DNA from: Alistipes sp.
Lineage (GTDB): Bacteria; Bacteroidota; Bacteroidia; Bacteroidales; Rikenellaceae
Length of the DNA stretch: 64,000 bases
Assembly (NCBI GenBank): GCA_020026335.1
Contig: JAHHQO010000004.1
Coordinates: 1 to 64,000, forward strand
Direction: 5' to 3'
In this document: positions 36,363-45,239 of the stretch, one piece after another
Layout of the letters: every line of letters starts with the position of its first letter
Numbering within the stretch: position 1 is the stretch's first letter
The notes under the pieces: generated by a model
The model's input: the letters and a program-made list of their open reading frames with translations, nothing else
Databases searched by the model: none
What the model was told of the DNA's origin: nothing
Translations under genes and position numbers: made by a program

Positions 36363-36377
36363 TCTTATTTATTATTA

Positions 36378-36427
36378 AACAATAGAAGTGAATAGCTTCT
36401 TACAAGCATTTACTTCTATTGTTTTTT
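36378..36427 (+). terminator. terminator/attenuator between precursor and maturase genes
   Basis: AACAATAGAAGT (36378-36389) and ACTTCTATTGTT (36412-36423) form a perfect 12-bp stem, followed by a T run. It sits 16 bp past the precursor stop and 23 bp before the radical SAM start. Partial read-through would give much more precursor mRNA than maturase mRNA, as is common in RiPP operons. Confidence 0.85.
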
Positions 36428-36449
36428 AAAATTAAAGAATCGACTAATT

Positions 36450-37745
36450 ATGAAGTACAGCGATTATAATACAATATTACCATTGAGCGAAAAATTAGGA
36501 TTGGTCTATTGTGGTTCTACCGACCAATTTGTTATTTATAAAAGAGCTCTTACACCACTGTTAGAATCTATATCAGCTGACCAACTAGCTATCGAAGCAC
36601 CTGGTCTTTATGCCGAACTTGTCAGAGGCGGTGGTATTGTTAATGACGAAGAGGATGAATTTGATAAATTAAAGCGTCTAGCTGACGAAGTAGAGTGTTC
36701 ACCGAAATCGTACCGTCTAATTCTTAATCCAACGATGGACTGTAATTTTAAATGTTGGTATTGTTATGAAAACCATATCACAGGATCAAAAATGAGTACA
36801 GAAGTACTCAATCGTGTTTTGTTGATGATTTCAAGAATTATTCGTACTCAGAAAGATTTAGAGATTTTTGATTTGTCCTTTTTTGGCGGTGAACCCTTAC
36901 TGTATTACGATGAAATCGTGCGTCCCATTCTTGACCATTGTCGGCAAGAGTGCCAACGTTTTGGTGTGCATCTGCTAGTAAATTTCACTTCCAACGGCTA
37001 CTTAATTAACGATAAAACAATAGCCCACTTGACAGAAAAAGACGAATCGAAGTGTTTTCAAATTACGATGGATGGAAACAGAGAAAGACACGATAAAACC
37101 CGTTTTCCTTTACGGGGAGAAGGATCATATGACATAATCCTAACAAATGTAAAAAGATTACTTGATTGTGGCATAGAAGTGATTTTGAGATTCAATTATA
37201 CAGCATCCAACATTTTGTCAGTCAAGGATGTGTTAAATGACATCAACACTATTGATGAGAAAAAACGTAAATTGTTAACCATAAGTTTTCATCGTGTATG
37301 GCAAGACCATCGTATTCAGAATCTTTCTGACTCTATAGTTACGGATATAGTAGAACTTTTCCGTAAGGAATTTCCTAATGTTGGCGATACCTTTTCAATG
37401 AACAATCTACGTAATCCGTGTTATGCTGATAAAGTAAATGAGGCTGTCGTCAATTATGATGGCAATGTATTCAAATGCACAGCACGCGATTTTTCCTCTG
37501 AAAACAAATCCGGTATACTCTCCAATGATGGTAATATTATTTGGACTGAAAATATCAACTCTCGTCGTATGACCAAATTAAGTCGCCAGATATGTCGCAA
37601 GTGCCGAATTTTACTGTTATGTGGAGGTAGTTGCTCCCAGAAAGCCATAGAATCTAATGGAGAAGAAATCTGTTTGGAAGGACTTGACAACGAAGATATG
37701 GACAGGGTTGTAATGCAACGTTTTTACGACTGTTATATAGAATAG
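36450..37745 (+). CDS. radical SAM/SPASM peptide maturase
   Basis: A 431-aa radical SAM enzyme. The N-terminal 80 residues probably bind the leader peptide. The SAM cluster motif is CNFKCWYC (Cys98, Cys102, Cys105). SFFGGEPLLYY follows (about 143-153). The C-terminal SPASM domain has Cys in NPCYAD, NVFKCTARDF and CRKCRILLLCGGSC, which would bind auxiliary Fe-S clusters. Enzymes of this type form thioether or C-C crosslinks in peptides. Its gene sits between the Cys-rich precursor and the exporter; it ends 6 bp before the latter. Confidence 0.92.
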   Translation: MKYSDYNTILPLSEKLGLVYCGSTDQFVIYKRALTPLLESISADQLAIEAPGLYAELVRGGGIVNDEEDEFDKLKRLADEVECSPKSYRLILNPTMDCNFKCWYCYENHITGSKMSTEVLNRVLLMISRIIRTQKDLEIFDLSFFGGEPLLYYDEIVRPILDHCRQECQRFGVHLLVNFTSNGYLINDKTIAHLTEKDESKCFQITMDGNRERHDKTRFPLRGEGSYDIILTNVKRLLDCGIEVILRFNYTASNILSVKDVLNDINTIDEKKRKLLTISFHRVWQDHRIQNLSDSIVTDIVELFRKEFPNVGDTFSMNNLRNPCYADKVNEAVVNYDGNVFKCTARDFSSENKSGILSNDGNIIWTENINSRRMTKLSRQICRKCRILLLCGGSCSQKAIESNGEEICLEGLDNEDMDRVVMQRFYDCYIE

Positions 37746-37751
37746 TATATT

Positions 37752-39944
37752 ATGCGTATACCAATCTATCGACAACTAGAATCAAACGATTGTGGTCTTG
37801 CCTGTATCCGAATGATTTCGGCTTATTATGGTAAAGTCTATAGTACAAAAACACTCAAAACACTTTGTCAACAGGCACGTGCAGGCATATCGATTAGTGA
37901 TATGATAAGTTGCTTCGAGACTATTGGTTTTGAGGCATCTTGTGTTAATGTTGAACGTAAGGATATGTATCGAATGCCTATGCCAGCTATTCTTTATCTC
38001 AAACATGGACATTTTGTCGTACTTGAGAAGATACGTAAAAGGCATTCATGCAACATATTCACGATTTTAGATCCTGCCTATGGGAAGGTATGCCTAACAG
38101 AAGATAAGTTTTTGGAAAAATGGCTGATAGCAGGAAAAGGTGTGGCGGTAGTGATGGCTCCTAAATCAGATTTTCATAAAATAAGTATCGAAAGCGAAAA
38201 GGAAGAGAAACGAGGCAAAATGCTTGGTGTTATTACAGGCATGATGCGGAAGTATCGCAGAAACTTTTTATATATTTTCGTGCTGACTTTAGTTGTGTTA
38301 TGCACTAGCTGGGCCATGCCATTACTACTGGGCAAGACTATTGATGAAGGTATCATGCAGAAGGACATCCATCTCATTGGGATTTTATTGCTTAGCCAAT
38401 TTGCTTTCTTTATAGGATATATGATATCTGACAATGTTATAGATTTAATCTCTGCAAAAACCAGCATCCGGGTTAATGTGGATTTGATTTCTAATTACTT
38501 AAAGAAAATAATCCATCTCCCGATGTCTTTTTTTGATTCGACTTTTCGTTCCGACCTCATCCAGCGTCTAAAAGATCAGGAAAGGCTTAGCAATTTCATT
38601 ACTGACAATTTCATAGGGATGCTTTTTATAGTTCTCAATATTTTGGTCTTTTCGGTAATGTTATTGGTACTTAATATGAATATTTTTCTATTGTTCATGT
38701 TATTTAGTGTATTGTCGATTATCTATAATCTATTTTTCCTTCGCAAACGCAAATATCTTGATTATTCACTTTTTACTGCGGAATCCGAACGGCGTAATGT
38801 ACTTTACGAAATAGTTATGGGAATGCCTGAAATAAAACTCAATAATGCTCAACAGACACGAATTGACGAATGGCACAGAAAAGAAATGCGAATCAACGAA
38901 CTACGGCTTGAGTCAATTTACCTAAATTATTATATGTCAAATGGTTCGAATTTCATTGACAGGCTCAAAGATATACTCCTAACTGGTTTGTGTTCGTTTT
39001 ACGTAATTCAAGATCAAATGACTCTCGGTGGAATGATGATGATAAGTTATGTACTCGGTCAACTCTCTGGGCCTATGGGGGAACTCATCAAATTTAGCCA
39101 AATTATGCAGGATGCTAATCTTTCCAACAAACGACTTGCGGACATTTACGAAAAACCTGACGAGAACCATCATAAAATGATATCTCTAAATAATCGCCAT
39201 TTGACTCGTGGAATTCGATTCGAGAATGTAAGTTTCCATTACGAAGGTAGTGCAACTAGAGAAGTACTCAAACATATTAATATTGAAATACCACTGGGTA
39301 AAACTACAGCCATAGTAGGTGTAAGCGGAAGTGGGAAAACGACTCTCATAAAACTTCTGTTAGGGTTTTATTATCCAACTGAAGGGTGTATATATATAGA
39401 TGACGAAAATATATGCGATGTAAATCTCGACTCATGGCGAGCACGGTGCGGCGTAGTCATGCAAGACGGATTTATTTTCAGTGGTTCTGTGGCTGAAAAT
39501 ATTGCTTTGTCAGATGAAAAACCTGACTTGGAGCATCTAAAATATGCTACACGAATTGCACGAATCGCAGAGCGAATAAACGAATTACCTATGGGATTTC
39601 ATACACAATTGGGAGAGACTGGAATAGATTTAAGTGGAGGAGAAAAACAACGAATACATATTGCACGAGCTGTTTACCGTAATCCAGACTTTCTATTTTT
39701 TGATGAAGCAACTTCCTCGTTAGACGCCTATAATGAACGGGAAATTATAGGTAATCTAGAACAATTTTATATGGATAAAACGGTCGTAATTGTCGCTCAC
39801 CGGCTTAGTACAGTAAAAAACGCAGATCATATTATCGTACTAGATGATGGTGTAATTGTGGAACAAGGAACACACGAAACACTTACGGCTAAACGAGGAC
39901 GATATTATCAACTCGTGAAAAACCAACTGGAGCTTGGTAATTAA
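37752..39944 (+). CDS. peptidase-containing ABC transporter (C39, PCAT type)
   Basis: A 730-aa exporter. The N-terminal C39 peptidase (1-130) has the catalytic Cys14 in ESNDCGLAC, His in LKHGHFVVL (about 84-92) and Asp in ILDPAYG (about 105). Six transmembrane helices follow (about 170-440). The ATPase domain has Walker A GVSGSGKTT (about 520), the signature LSGGEKQR (about 626), Walker B FLFFDEATSSLD (about 650) and the switch His in VAHRLST. The peptidase removes the leader from the precursor at 36105 while exporting the core across the inner membrane. All motifs are intact. Confidence 0.95.
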   Translation: MRIPIYRQLESNDCGLACIRMISAYYGKVYSTKTLKTLCQQARAGISISDMISCFETIGFEASCVNVERKDMYRMPMPAILYLKHGHFVVLEKIRKRHSCNIFTILDPAYGKVCLTEDKFLEKWLIAGKGVAVVMAPKSDFHKISIESEKEEKRGKMLGVITGMMRKYRRNFLYIFVLTLVVLCTSWAMPLLLGKTIDEGIMQKDIHLIGILLLSQFAFFIGYMISDNVIDLISAKTSIRVNVDLISNYLKKIIHLPMSFFDSTFRSDLIQRLKDQERLSNFITDNFIGMLFIVLNILVFSVMLLVLNMNIFLLFMLFSVLSIIYNLFFLRKRKYLDYSLFTAESERRNVLYEIVMGMPEIKLNNAQQTRIDEWHRKEMRINELRLESIYLNYYMSNGSNFIDRLKDILLTGLCSFYVIQDQMTLGGMMMISYVLGQLSGPMGELIKFSQIMQDANLSNKRLADIYEKPDENHHKMISLNNRHLTRGIRFENVSFHYEGSATREVLKHINIEIPLGKTTAIVGVSGSGKTTLIKLLLGFYYPTEGCIYIDDENICDVNLDSWRARCGVVMQDGFIFSGSVAENIALSDEKPDLEHLKYATRIARIAERINELPMGFHTQLGETGIDLSGGEKQRIHIARAVYRNPDFLFFDEATSSLDAYNEREIIGNLEQFYMDKTVVIVAHRLSTVKNADHIIVLDDGVIVEQGTHETLTAKRGRYYQLVKNQLELGN

Positions 39945-40052
39945 TTCTGCTACTATTATGATTGTATACAATGGCAATCTTTATATTTACCAATCATTCA
40001 TTTTTCTCAAATTCAATTCATTTCACTAATATAGAGGGATAGCAACCATTAT

Positions 40053-40703
40053 TCAAGAGTTTTCAACGAAACTGATATAGTCCAAGATAATCCGGGGATT
40101 GATATACGTTCCATTATGACGAATCGTGATGTGTAGATGTTCCCCGGTACTGCGTCCGGTATTACCGGTAATGCCTACAATATCCCCGGCCTTAACCTTC
40201 TGGTCTTTTGCTACGGAAATATGTGAGAGATGGCAATAGCTGACGGTGAAGCTGCCATGTTGTAGTGTGACATACTTTCCTGATACTTTATCCTGTCCTA
40301 CCTTCAGCACTCTTCCCTGCATCATGGCAAACACCTTGGCACTCCTGGCATGTAGATCAATGCCGTTGTGAAACTTCCTCTTCCCTGTAAAAGGGTCTTT
40401 GCGATAGCCGTAAGGCGAATTGATTTTGACAGACGAGAGCGGATAGCATACGCTGAGATAGCGTGCTACCTGCTCTTTCTTTTTGGTGTCCGCACTTGAC
40501 AAAACAACTTTGTCGGGTACGTACTTCTCGTTTTCAGAGGTGACGCTTTCGGGTGTCGCCTCTGTTTCGTTTGTCGTTCGGGATGGATTTTCCACAACGA
40601 CTTTATAGCGATTGCCCGGACAGGAAACCGTGTTGAACTGTGCTTTTGCATGGTTCCCGAACAATAGCAAAAGAATGGATATAAGGATTCGTGTTTTACT
40701 CAT
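40053..40703 (-). CDS. M23 family peptidoglycan endopeptidase
   Basis: A 216-aa exported protein when started at MSKTRILIS (40703), which gives a clean signal peptide ending HAKAQ. Alternative upstream start 40763 lacks one. The M23/LytM domain (about 120-210) has intact zinc ligands: HNGIDL (first His and Asp) and GEHLHI (HxH). It cleaves peptide crosslinks in the wall. The gene is divergent from the second ICE operon and shares its control region. It probably makes room for the transfer channel. Confidence 0.9.
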   Translation of the reverse strand: MSKTRILISILLLLFGNHAKAQFNTVSCPGNRYKVVVENPSRTTNETEATPESVTSENEKYVPDKVVLSSADTKKKEQVARYLSVCYPLSSVKINSPYGYRKDPFTGKRKFHNGIDLHARSAKVFAMMQGRVLKVGQDKVSGKYVTLQHGSFTVSYCHLSHISVAKDQKVKAGDIVGITGNTGRSTGEHLHITIRHNGTYINPRIILDYISFVENS

Positions 40704-40784
40704 AGATGCAAATGTAGGAACAGTTTTCCATCCACGCCAAAAGTTGTCTTGAATTATCCTCAAAATATAACATTAAATAAGTTT

Positions 40785-40892
40785 AGAGTATGAATATTGC
40801 ATTAAAATCATACTTAAAGCATAAATAAACGCAAATAATTGAGCTATTTACAGTAATAAAAATTGAAGTGTGAATAATAGTATATACCTTTG
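40785..40892 (+). promoter_or_regulatory. promoter/operator of the second ICE operon
   Basis: TACCTTTG (40885-40892) is an exact -7 box, 32 bp before the first ATG. It lies in an imperfect palindrome (ATACCTTTG-T-CAAAGTAT). Upstream, AGAGTATGAATATTG (40785-40799) nearly repeats a box that precedes the tra operon (15946). This suggests one regulator for both operons; the divergent M23 gene may respond to it too. Confidence 0.6.
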
Positions 40893-40923
40893 TCAAAGTA
40901 TAATTAAAATATCATATTAAAAT

Positions 40924-41681
40924 ATGAAACAAGTGCGATTTGAATTTGAGGAACTGCCATACGAGACCCTGTCGCAGTTCGGATTTACCCAAAAATGATT
41001 GAAGACCTGCCCATGCAGACCTTGGAGGCGATTAGTCACGGCAGACACTCTCCAGTACTGCCCATCAAGGTAAATGACGAGAACGGAAACATCGTTACCG
41101 AGCGAAGCCGTTTCGCTTTCGTGCGCAAGGAAAACGGAGAAGCCGATGTGATATTCTTCCCGGTATTGAAGAAATCGCCTTTGGAGAAATACAACGAGGA
41201 GCAGAAAAAGCAGCTCCAATCCGGAAAGACCATCGTTGCAGATTCTGTAACGGCTGACGGCCGCAAGACCAAGGTATTCGTGCAGATCGACACCGAAACC
41301 AAACAGGTCATGTCCGTTCCCACACAGGTCATCGCCCGCAACCTTCAGGTATTGGCAGAGGAACTGAAACTCAGCAATGCCGAAATCAAGGTGATGCAGC
41401 AAGGAGAACCTTTGACCTTCGTGATGGAAGACGAGCCGGTTACGGTCGGCATAGACCTGAACGAGAAGAACGGCATCCGCTTCTGCCATGGCGACAGTCA
41501 GAAATGGAGCGAGCACACCAAAAGAGAATGGGACAAATACACCTTCGGCTGTTACGGCTGTTGGATCATGGACGATGACGGAGGTCTTGACTATGTACCC
41601 GAAGAACAGTATACGGAAGAACTCTGGAACGAACAGAAAAAGAGTGCCCAACGCAATATGGGCGCAGGGCTTCACAAATAA
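40924..41681 (+). CDS. DUF4099-type protein, split by a -1 shift in a run of A
   Basis: The first 24 codons (40924-40998, MKQVRFEFEELPYETL...) end at a TGA. The family sequence continues at once from an ATG at 40995 (MIEDLPMQTLEAISHGRHS) to 41681. DUF4099 proteins normally join FGFTQ to MIEDLP in one frame. Here a run of five A (40991-40995) is one short. Either one base was lost (mutation or sequencing error), or the two parts are made separately by ATGA coupling or by slippage on the A run. The second part (228 aa) is a usual ICE protein of unknown role, cytoplasmic, often fused to DUF3945. Confidence 0.7.
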
Positions 41682-41693
41682 TCTTCAATCCTT

Positions 41694-41924
41694 ATGATTA
41701 TGGCACAAAACTCATTTTATCCCGAAGACGTTCTCATCGAGAAGATGGAAAGTGGAGAATACGGTTGGCTGGATTATGTCAACCACTTTTCTGCCGAATG
41801 GCAGGATGAACTGGCGGAATACTGTACGGAACACGCATTGGAAATCAACAATGCCTCTGCCGAGCAGTTCGTCCATTACAAAAGCGAACAATTAGAAGCC
41901 GCCATGGAGAGCGGTGAAGCATAG
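41694..41924 (+). CDS. small conserved ICE protein
   Basis: A 76-aa acidic helical protein (SFYPEDVLIEKMESGEYGWLDYVNHFSAE...). No signal peptide or membrane segment. Resembles small unnamed proteins found in Bacteroides ICE operons. A second possible start is the Met at 41700. It lies between the DUF4099-type gene and a large ICE gene, only a few bp from each. Function unknown. Confidence 0.65.
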   Translation: MIMAQNSFYPEDVLIEKMESGEYGWLDYVNHFSAEWQDELAEYCTEHALEINNASAEQFVHYKSEQLEAAMESGEA

Positions 41925-41929
41925 ACACT

Positions 41930-43558
41930 ATGGCCATACGAACTCATACAAATCCGAGGATAGCAGACTTGCAACCTGAAATGTGTGACCTTTTGATGTG
42001 CAACGGTATGCAAGCCCACATCGTGCCTGCCGGAGAGGGCTACCAGTTGGTAGTACAAGGGCACGACTCTCCGCTCTTACGATACCCCATCAGCAAGCAG
42101 CAGTTCTTAGCTCTTACCGACTGGGGAACGAACTATGCCAACAAGAAGGCATATAACACCTTTACGGAGATAGTAAAGAATGACTTTGATCTGCCACGTA
42201 ACTTTGTTCATGCCCGTAATGCCAATGGCAGGGTGACCATGGGACTGCACGGCTACCGTATCGGTATCGGAGAATACGGCAGGATTGGCAGATATGGGAT
42301 GCCGCCGCCTTTCTTAGGTTGGACCCCCAGACAGCAGGCAGGCTATCACCTCCGCAGGGTTGGCGGTCAGCTTTTCTATGCAGGAACGCCCATGGTGGCA
42401 GAACGTTCCGACGGACGTATGAAACCCGGAGAACTCCAATCGGGCGGTTACGGATTCTATTACAAAGGCCATCCGCAACCTCGTGAGCAAACGCAGCCCA
42501 TCCAACAAGATGTATTGCAAGAACTGCAAGTCGTCATCACCCCGATGGTAGGCAAGTCCAGAAGCGAAGAGCCGGCAAAGCCTTACAAGGAGCTGATTAC
42601 CTCTCCTGTCTATTTCTCTAATGAGAAGTGGCAGGAATGCCTGTCCTCACACGGTATCATCATAGACAAGGAAGAAAAGACTCTGACAATACAGTCGGAA
42701 CAGGTTAATGCAGATTTAGTCTATGATATCACAGATGCGGAATTATCTGCACTTACCTCCAATTCTATTGAGGAGTACCCGATAGAGAGACGATTGGAAC
42801 TGATGAACACGGTTATTCAGGAAGACTTCGCCGATAAGATCACGATGGATTCCCTGAATCATACCGAGCGTATCGGTATCTCCTTGCATTCCGAAGTAGA
42901 GCAAGATTTGGCAGTACGCCAACAGCAGGAACAGGAAATACTCCTGCCCTTGGAAGCAGAAAACGGACTTGCACCACAATCAAACGAACAGACCTTATTG
43001 CAAGAAGATGAATCCATTATCAGAGAACCACAGGAAGGGGCTTTGATTGACGGACGTGACTTGCCGTATCTCCATGAAAGCAAGGGATGGTATCGGGAAG
43101 GAGAACACGGACGGGAGGTGGAAGTGGAAGTGGAAGCGATTGCCGTACAGCCGGCAGAAACGGAAGGAAAATACAGGATGACAGCCATTATCAATGGAGA
43201 AGCCATCACCCACGAAATCAGCCAAAAGCAGTACGATAAGTTCCTGGCAGTGGATGACTACCACCGCATGAAGCTCTTCTCAAAAGTGTTCAACGAGGTC
43301 GATATGAAGACACGCCCGGAGATGCGGAGCAACTTGGGTGCAAAGATATTCGCAGCCCTTGCCGCAGGAACAGTCGTGGTTTCCGACCTTGCCCACGGCA
43401 TACATCACCATCCCTGTCCGGAATTATACGGTGAGTATTTGTGTAATGCGCCCCATCCTTATTTCAAGCCTGGAGTGGATTCACCGAGGGATGTAGCCGC
43501 GCGGAACTTCGAGGCACAGATGAACCGTGAAGTAGCAGAGATACGCAGAGGTTTTTAA
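41930..43558 (+). CDS. large ICE protein of unknown function
   Basis: A 542-aa cytoplasmic protein. The N-terminal 200 residues include a Gly/Tyr/Arg-rich segment (HGYRIGIGEYGRIGRYGMPP, about 105-124). The middle is a Gln/Glu-rich coiled coil region (about 325-385). A repeated Glu-Val tract REVEVEVEAIAV lies near 400. Possibly a DNA-processing or scaffold protein of the ICE; no family recognised. It is followed after 17 bp by a toprim protein gene. Confidence 0.55.
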   Translation: MAIRTHTNPRIADLQPEMCDLLMCNGMQAHIVPAGEGYQLVVQGHDSPLLRYPISKQQFLALTDWGTNYANKKAYNTFTEIVKNDFDLPRNFVHARNANGRVTMGLHGYRIGIGEYGRIGRYGMPPPFLGWTPRQQAGYHLRRVGGQLFYAGTPMVAERSDGRMKPGELQSGGYGFYYKGHPQPREQTQPIQQDVLQELQVVITPMVGKSRSEEPAKPYKELITSPVYFSNEKWQECLSSHGIIIDKEEKTLTIQSEQVNADLVYDITDAELSALTSNSIEEYPIERRLELMNTVIQEDFADKITMDSLNHTERIGISLHSEVEQDLAVRQQQEQEILLPLEAENGLAPQSNEQTLLQEDESIIREPQEGALIDGRDLPYLHESKGWYREGEHGREVEVEVEAIAVQPAETEGKYRMTAIINGEAITHEISQKQYDKFLAVDDYHRMKLFSKVFNEVDMKTRPEMRSNLGAKIFAALAAGTVVVSDLAHGIHHHPCPELYGEYLCNAPHPYFKPGVDSPRDVAARNFEAQMNREVAEIRRGF

Positions 43559-43575
43559 CTAAAATAGATACACAA

Positions 43576-44745
43576 ATGGCAAACGGAGAACTGACATACG
43601 AAGACTTCCTGCAACGGTTGGACATACAGGATGTACTGATAGATGCAGGCTATCACCTGAACAAGCGTGACGGTCTGCGTTATCCGTCCTATATTCGCAC
43701 TGATAGTAATGGCACACGCATTCGTGGAGACAAGTTTATCGTGACCGGAGGTGGCAAATGTTGCTTCCAGCCCCCACAGCAAAAGCTCTACAACATCATC
43801 TCCTTTATCAAATCGTTCCCCGAAAAGTTTGCGGAACACAGAAATGGAGTGTCTTCCGACAGGTTGGTCAACCTTGTCTGTAACCGACTGTTGAACCACC
43901 CCATCGAAGACAGGCCAATCCGTATCATCCAACCCAAGCAGCACAGCCGTCCGTTCAGTCTCCATGATTACGACATACACCATTTTGACGTAAACGACCG
44001 GGAGACCCACAAGCGTTTCTATCCCTACTTCAAGAGCCGTGGCATTGACATCTTCACACAACGTGCTTTTGCCGACCATTTTTTCTTAGCAACCAAACAC
44101 AGGACAGACGGTCTGTCATACGCCAACCTTGCTTTCCCGTTGGTATTGCCCAAAGAGCCTGACAAGGTTGTCGGTTTGGAAGAACGTGGACGTCCCAAGA
44201 TGGACGGCAGCGGCAGCTACAAAGGGAAGGCCGAGGGAAGTAACAGTAGCGAAGGCTTGTGGATAGCCAATTTCAGTGAAGAGCCTTTGCATCAAGCCGG
44301 AGGTGTCGCCTGGTTTGAAAGCGGCTACGATGCAATGGCATTCCACCAACTGCACCGTGGCACCTTCCGGGATAATCCCGAACTTTCCAAGAAAAGCGTG
44401 TTTGTCTCCACCGGTGGCACGCCCACCGATATGCAGATTCGGGGAATGCTCTCCGCCACCCCGAATGTGAACCACTACCTGTGTTTCGACAACGACAGTG
44501 CCGGGCGCGAGTTTGTAAACAAATTCCGGCTTATCGCAAAATCCATGCATGTCGATCCGGAACAGATTAGAGCAATCCCTTTGATGCCCTGTTACAAGGA
44601 CTGGAACGATGCCCTGCTTGGCAAGATGAGCGAAGAATACCTTGACAGCATCAAAGATGCGGTTATTCCCTTAGGTGTGCCACTCGCAAGAAAAGGAAGC
44701 ACAGTCGGCGAAGAAGAAGTAAACAAACCCACCATCCACAGATAA
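43576..44745 (+). CDS. toprim-domain (DUF3991-like) primase-related protein
   Basis: A 389-aa protein. The N-terminus (LDIQDVLIDAGYHLNKRDGLRYPSY ... FIVTGGGKCCFQPP) resembles the region before toprim in mobile-element primases (DUF3991-like). The toprim fold follows, about residues 240-350: WFESGYDAMAFHQL with the acidic residue, then NHYLCFDNDSAGREF with the DxD-like pair, and CYKDWNDALL. Likely acts in primer synthesis or strand processing during transfer. It is a second primase-like gene beside that at 10735. Confidence 0.75.
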   Translation: MANGELTYEDFLQRLDIQDVLIDAGYHLNKRDGLRYPSYIRTDSNGTRIRGDKFIVTGGGKCCFQPPQQKLYNIISFIKSFPEKFAEHRNGVSSDRLVNLVCNRLLNHPIEDRPIRIIQPKQHSRPFSLHDYDIHHFDVNDRETHKRFYPYFKSRGIDIFTQRAFADHFFLATKHRTDGLSYANLAFPLVLPKEPDKVVGLEERGRPKMDGSGSYKGKAEGSNSSEGLWIANFSEEPLHQAGGVAWFESGYDAMAFHQLHRGTFRDNPELSKKSVFVSTGGTPTDMQIRGMLSATPNVNHYLCFDNDSAGREFVNKFRLIAKSMHVDPEQIRAIPLMPCYKDWNDALLGKMSEEYLDSIKDAVIPLGVPLARKGSTVGEEEVNKPTIHR

Positions 44746-44750
44746 GAGCC

Positions 44751-45239
44751 ATGCAGAACAGACAGATATACAGAGACATTTCGCTTCGTCCAAAAACCAC
44801 GCAGTTCTTCATTGATGAGCTGCCTTTGTTGTTCGTATCTATAACAGGCTTGGTTTATGGCGGTATGGAGGATATACCTCTTGGCTCCATTGCCACACTC
44901 TTTGCCGTACTCCTTTCCCTCTACTTGGCATACCGGCTCATCTATCTGAAGCGAATACGCTATCATATCGGGAGCGAACAACTGACGGCAGAACATGGCG
45001 TGTTCCAACGCAGCACGGATTATATCGAATTGTACCGTGTAGTGGATTTTCACGAACATCAGACCCTGCTACAACAGATTTTCGGACTGAAAACTGTGAC
45101 GCTACTCTCCATGGACAGGACCACACCCAAGTTAGCTCTGATAGGCTTGTCCAAACAAACAGCCATCGTAGAACTTATCAGGGAGCGTGTAGAGTTAAAC
45201 AAAAAAAGAAAAGGCATCTATGAGATCACCAATCATTAA
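44751..45239 (+). CDS. membrane protein with bacterial PH-like domain
   Basis: A 162-aa protein. Two hydrophobic segments lie at about residues 22-40 and 45-65. The rest has the pattern of the bPH_2/DUF304 domain: YHIGSEQLTAEHGVFQRSTDYIELYRVVDF, then LLQQIFGLKTVTLLSMD. Such proteins are inner-membrane proteins of uncertain role. It overlaps the next gene by 20 bp, in another frame. Confidence 0.7.
   Translation: MQNRQIYRDISLRPKTTQFFIDELPLLFVSITGLVYGGMEDIPLGSIATLFAVLLSLYLAYRLIYLKRIRYHIGSEQLTAEHGVFQRSTDYIELYRVVDFHEHQTLLQQIFGLKTVTLLSMDRTTPKLALIGLSKQTAIVELIRERVELNKKRKGIYEITNH

Larger units (their letters stand above)
32014..39976 (+). mobile_element. inserted module with decayed integrase and a RiPP gene cluster
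   Basis: A stretch of 7.96 kb between two copies of ATACAATGGCA (32014-32024 and 39966-39976). The left copy overlaps the start codon of a broken tyrosine integrase. The rest holds an outer-membrane protein, precursor peptide, radical SAM maturase and peptidase-exporter, all on the plus strand and visibly more AT-rich than the ICE around it. This is best read as a small integrated element that has lost its recombinase. The boundaries are inferred from the repeat only. Confidence 0.6.

Noticed and set aside
40917..41675. 252-codon ORF opposite the DUF4099-type gene
   Set aside because: Shadow frame; the plus strand matches the operon order and family sequence.
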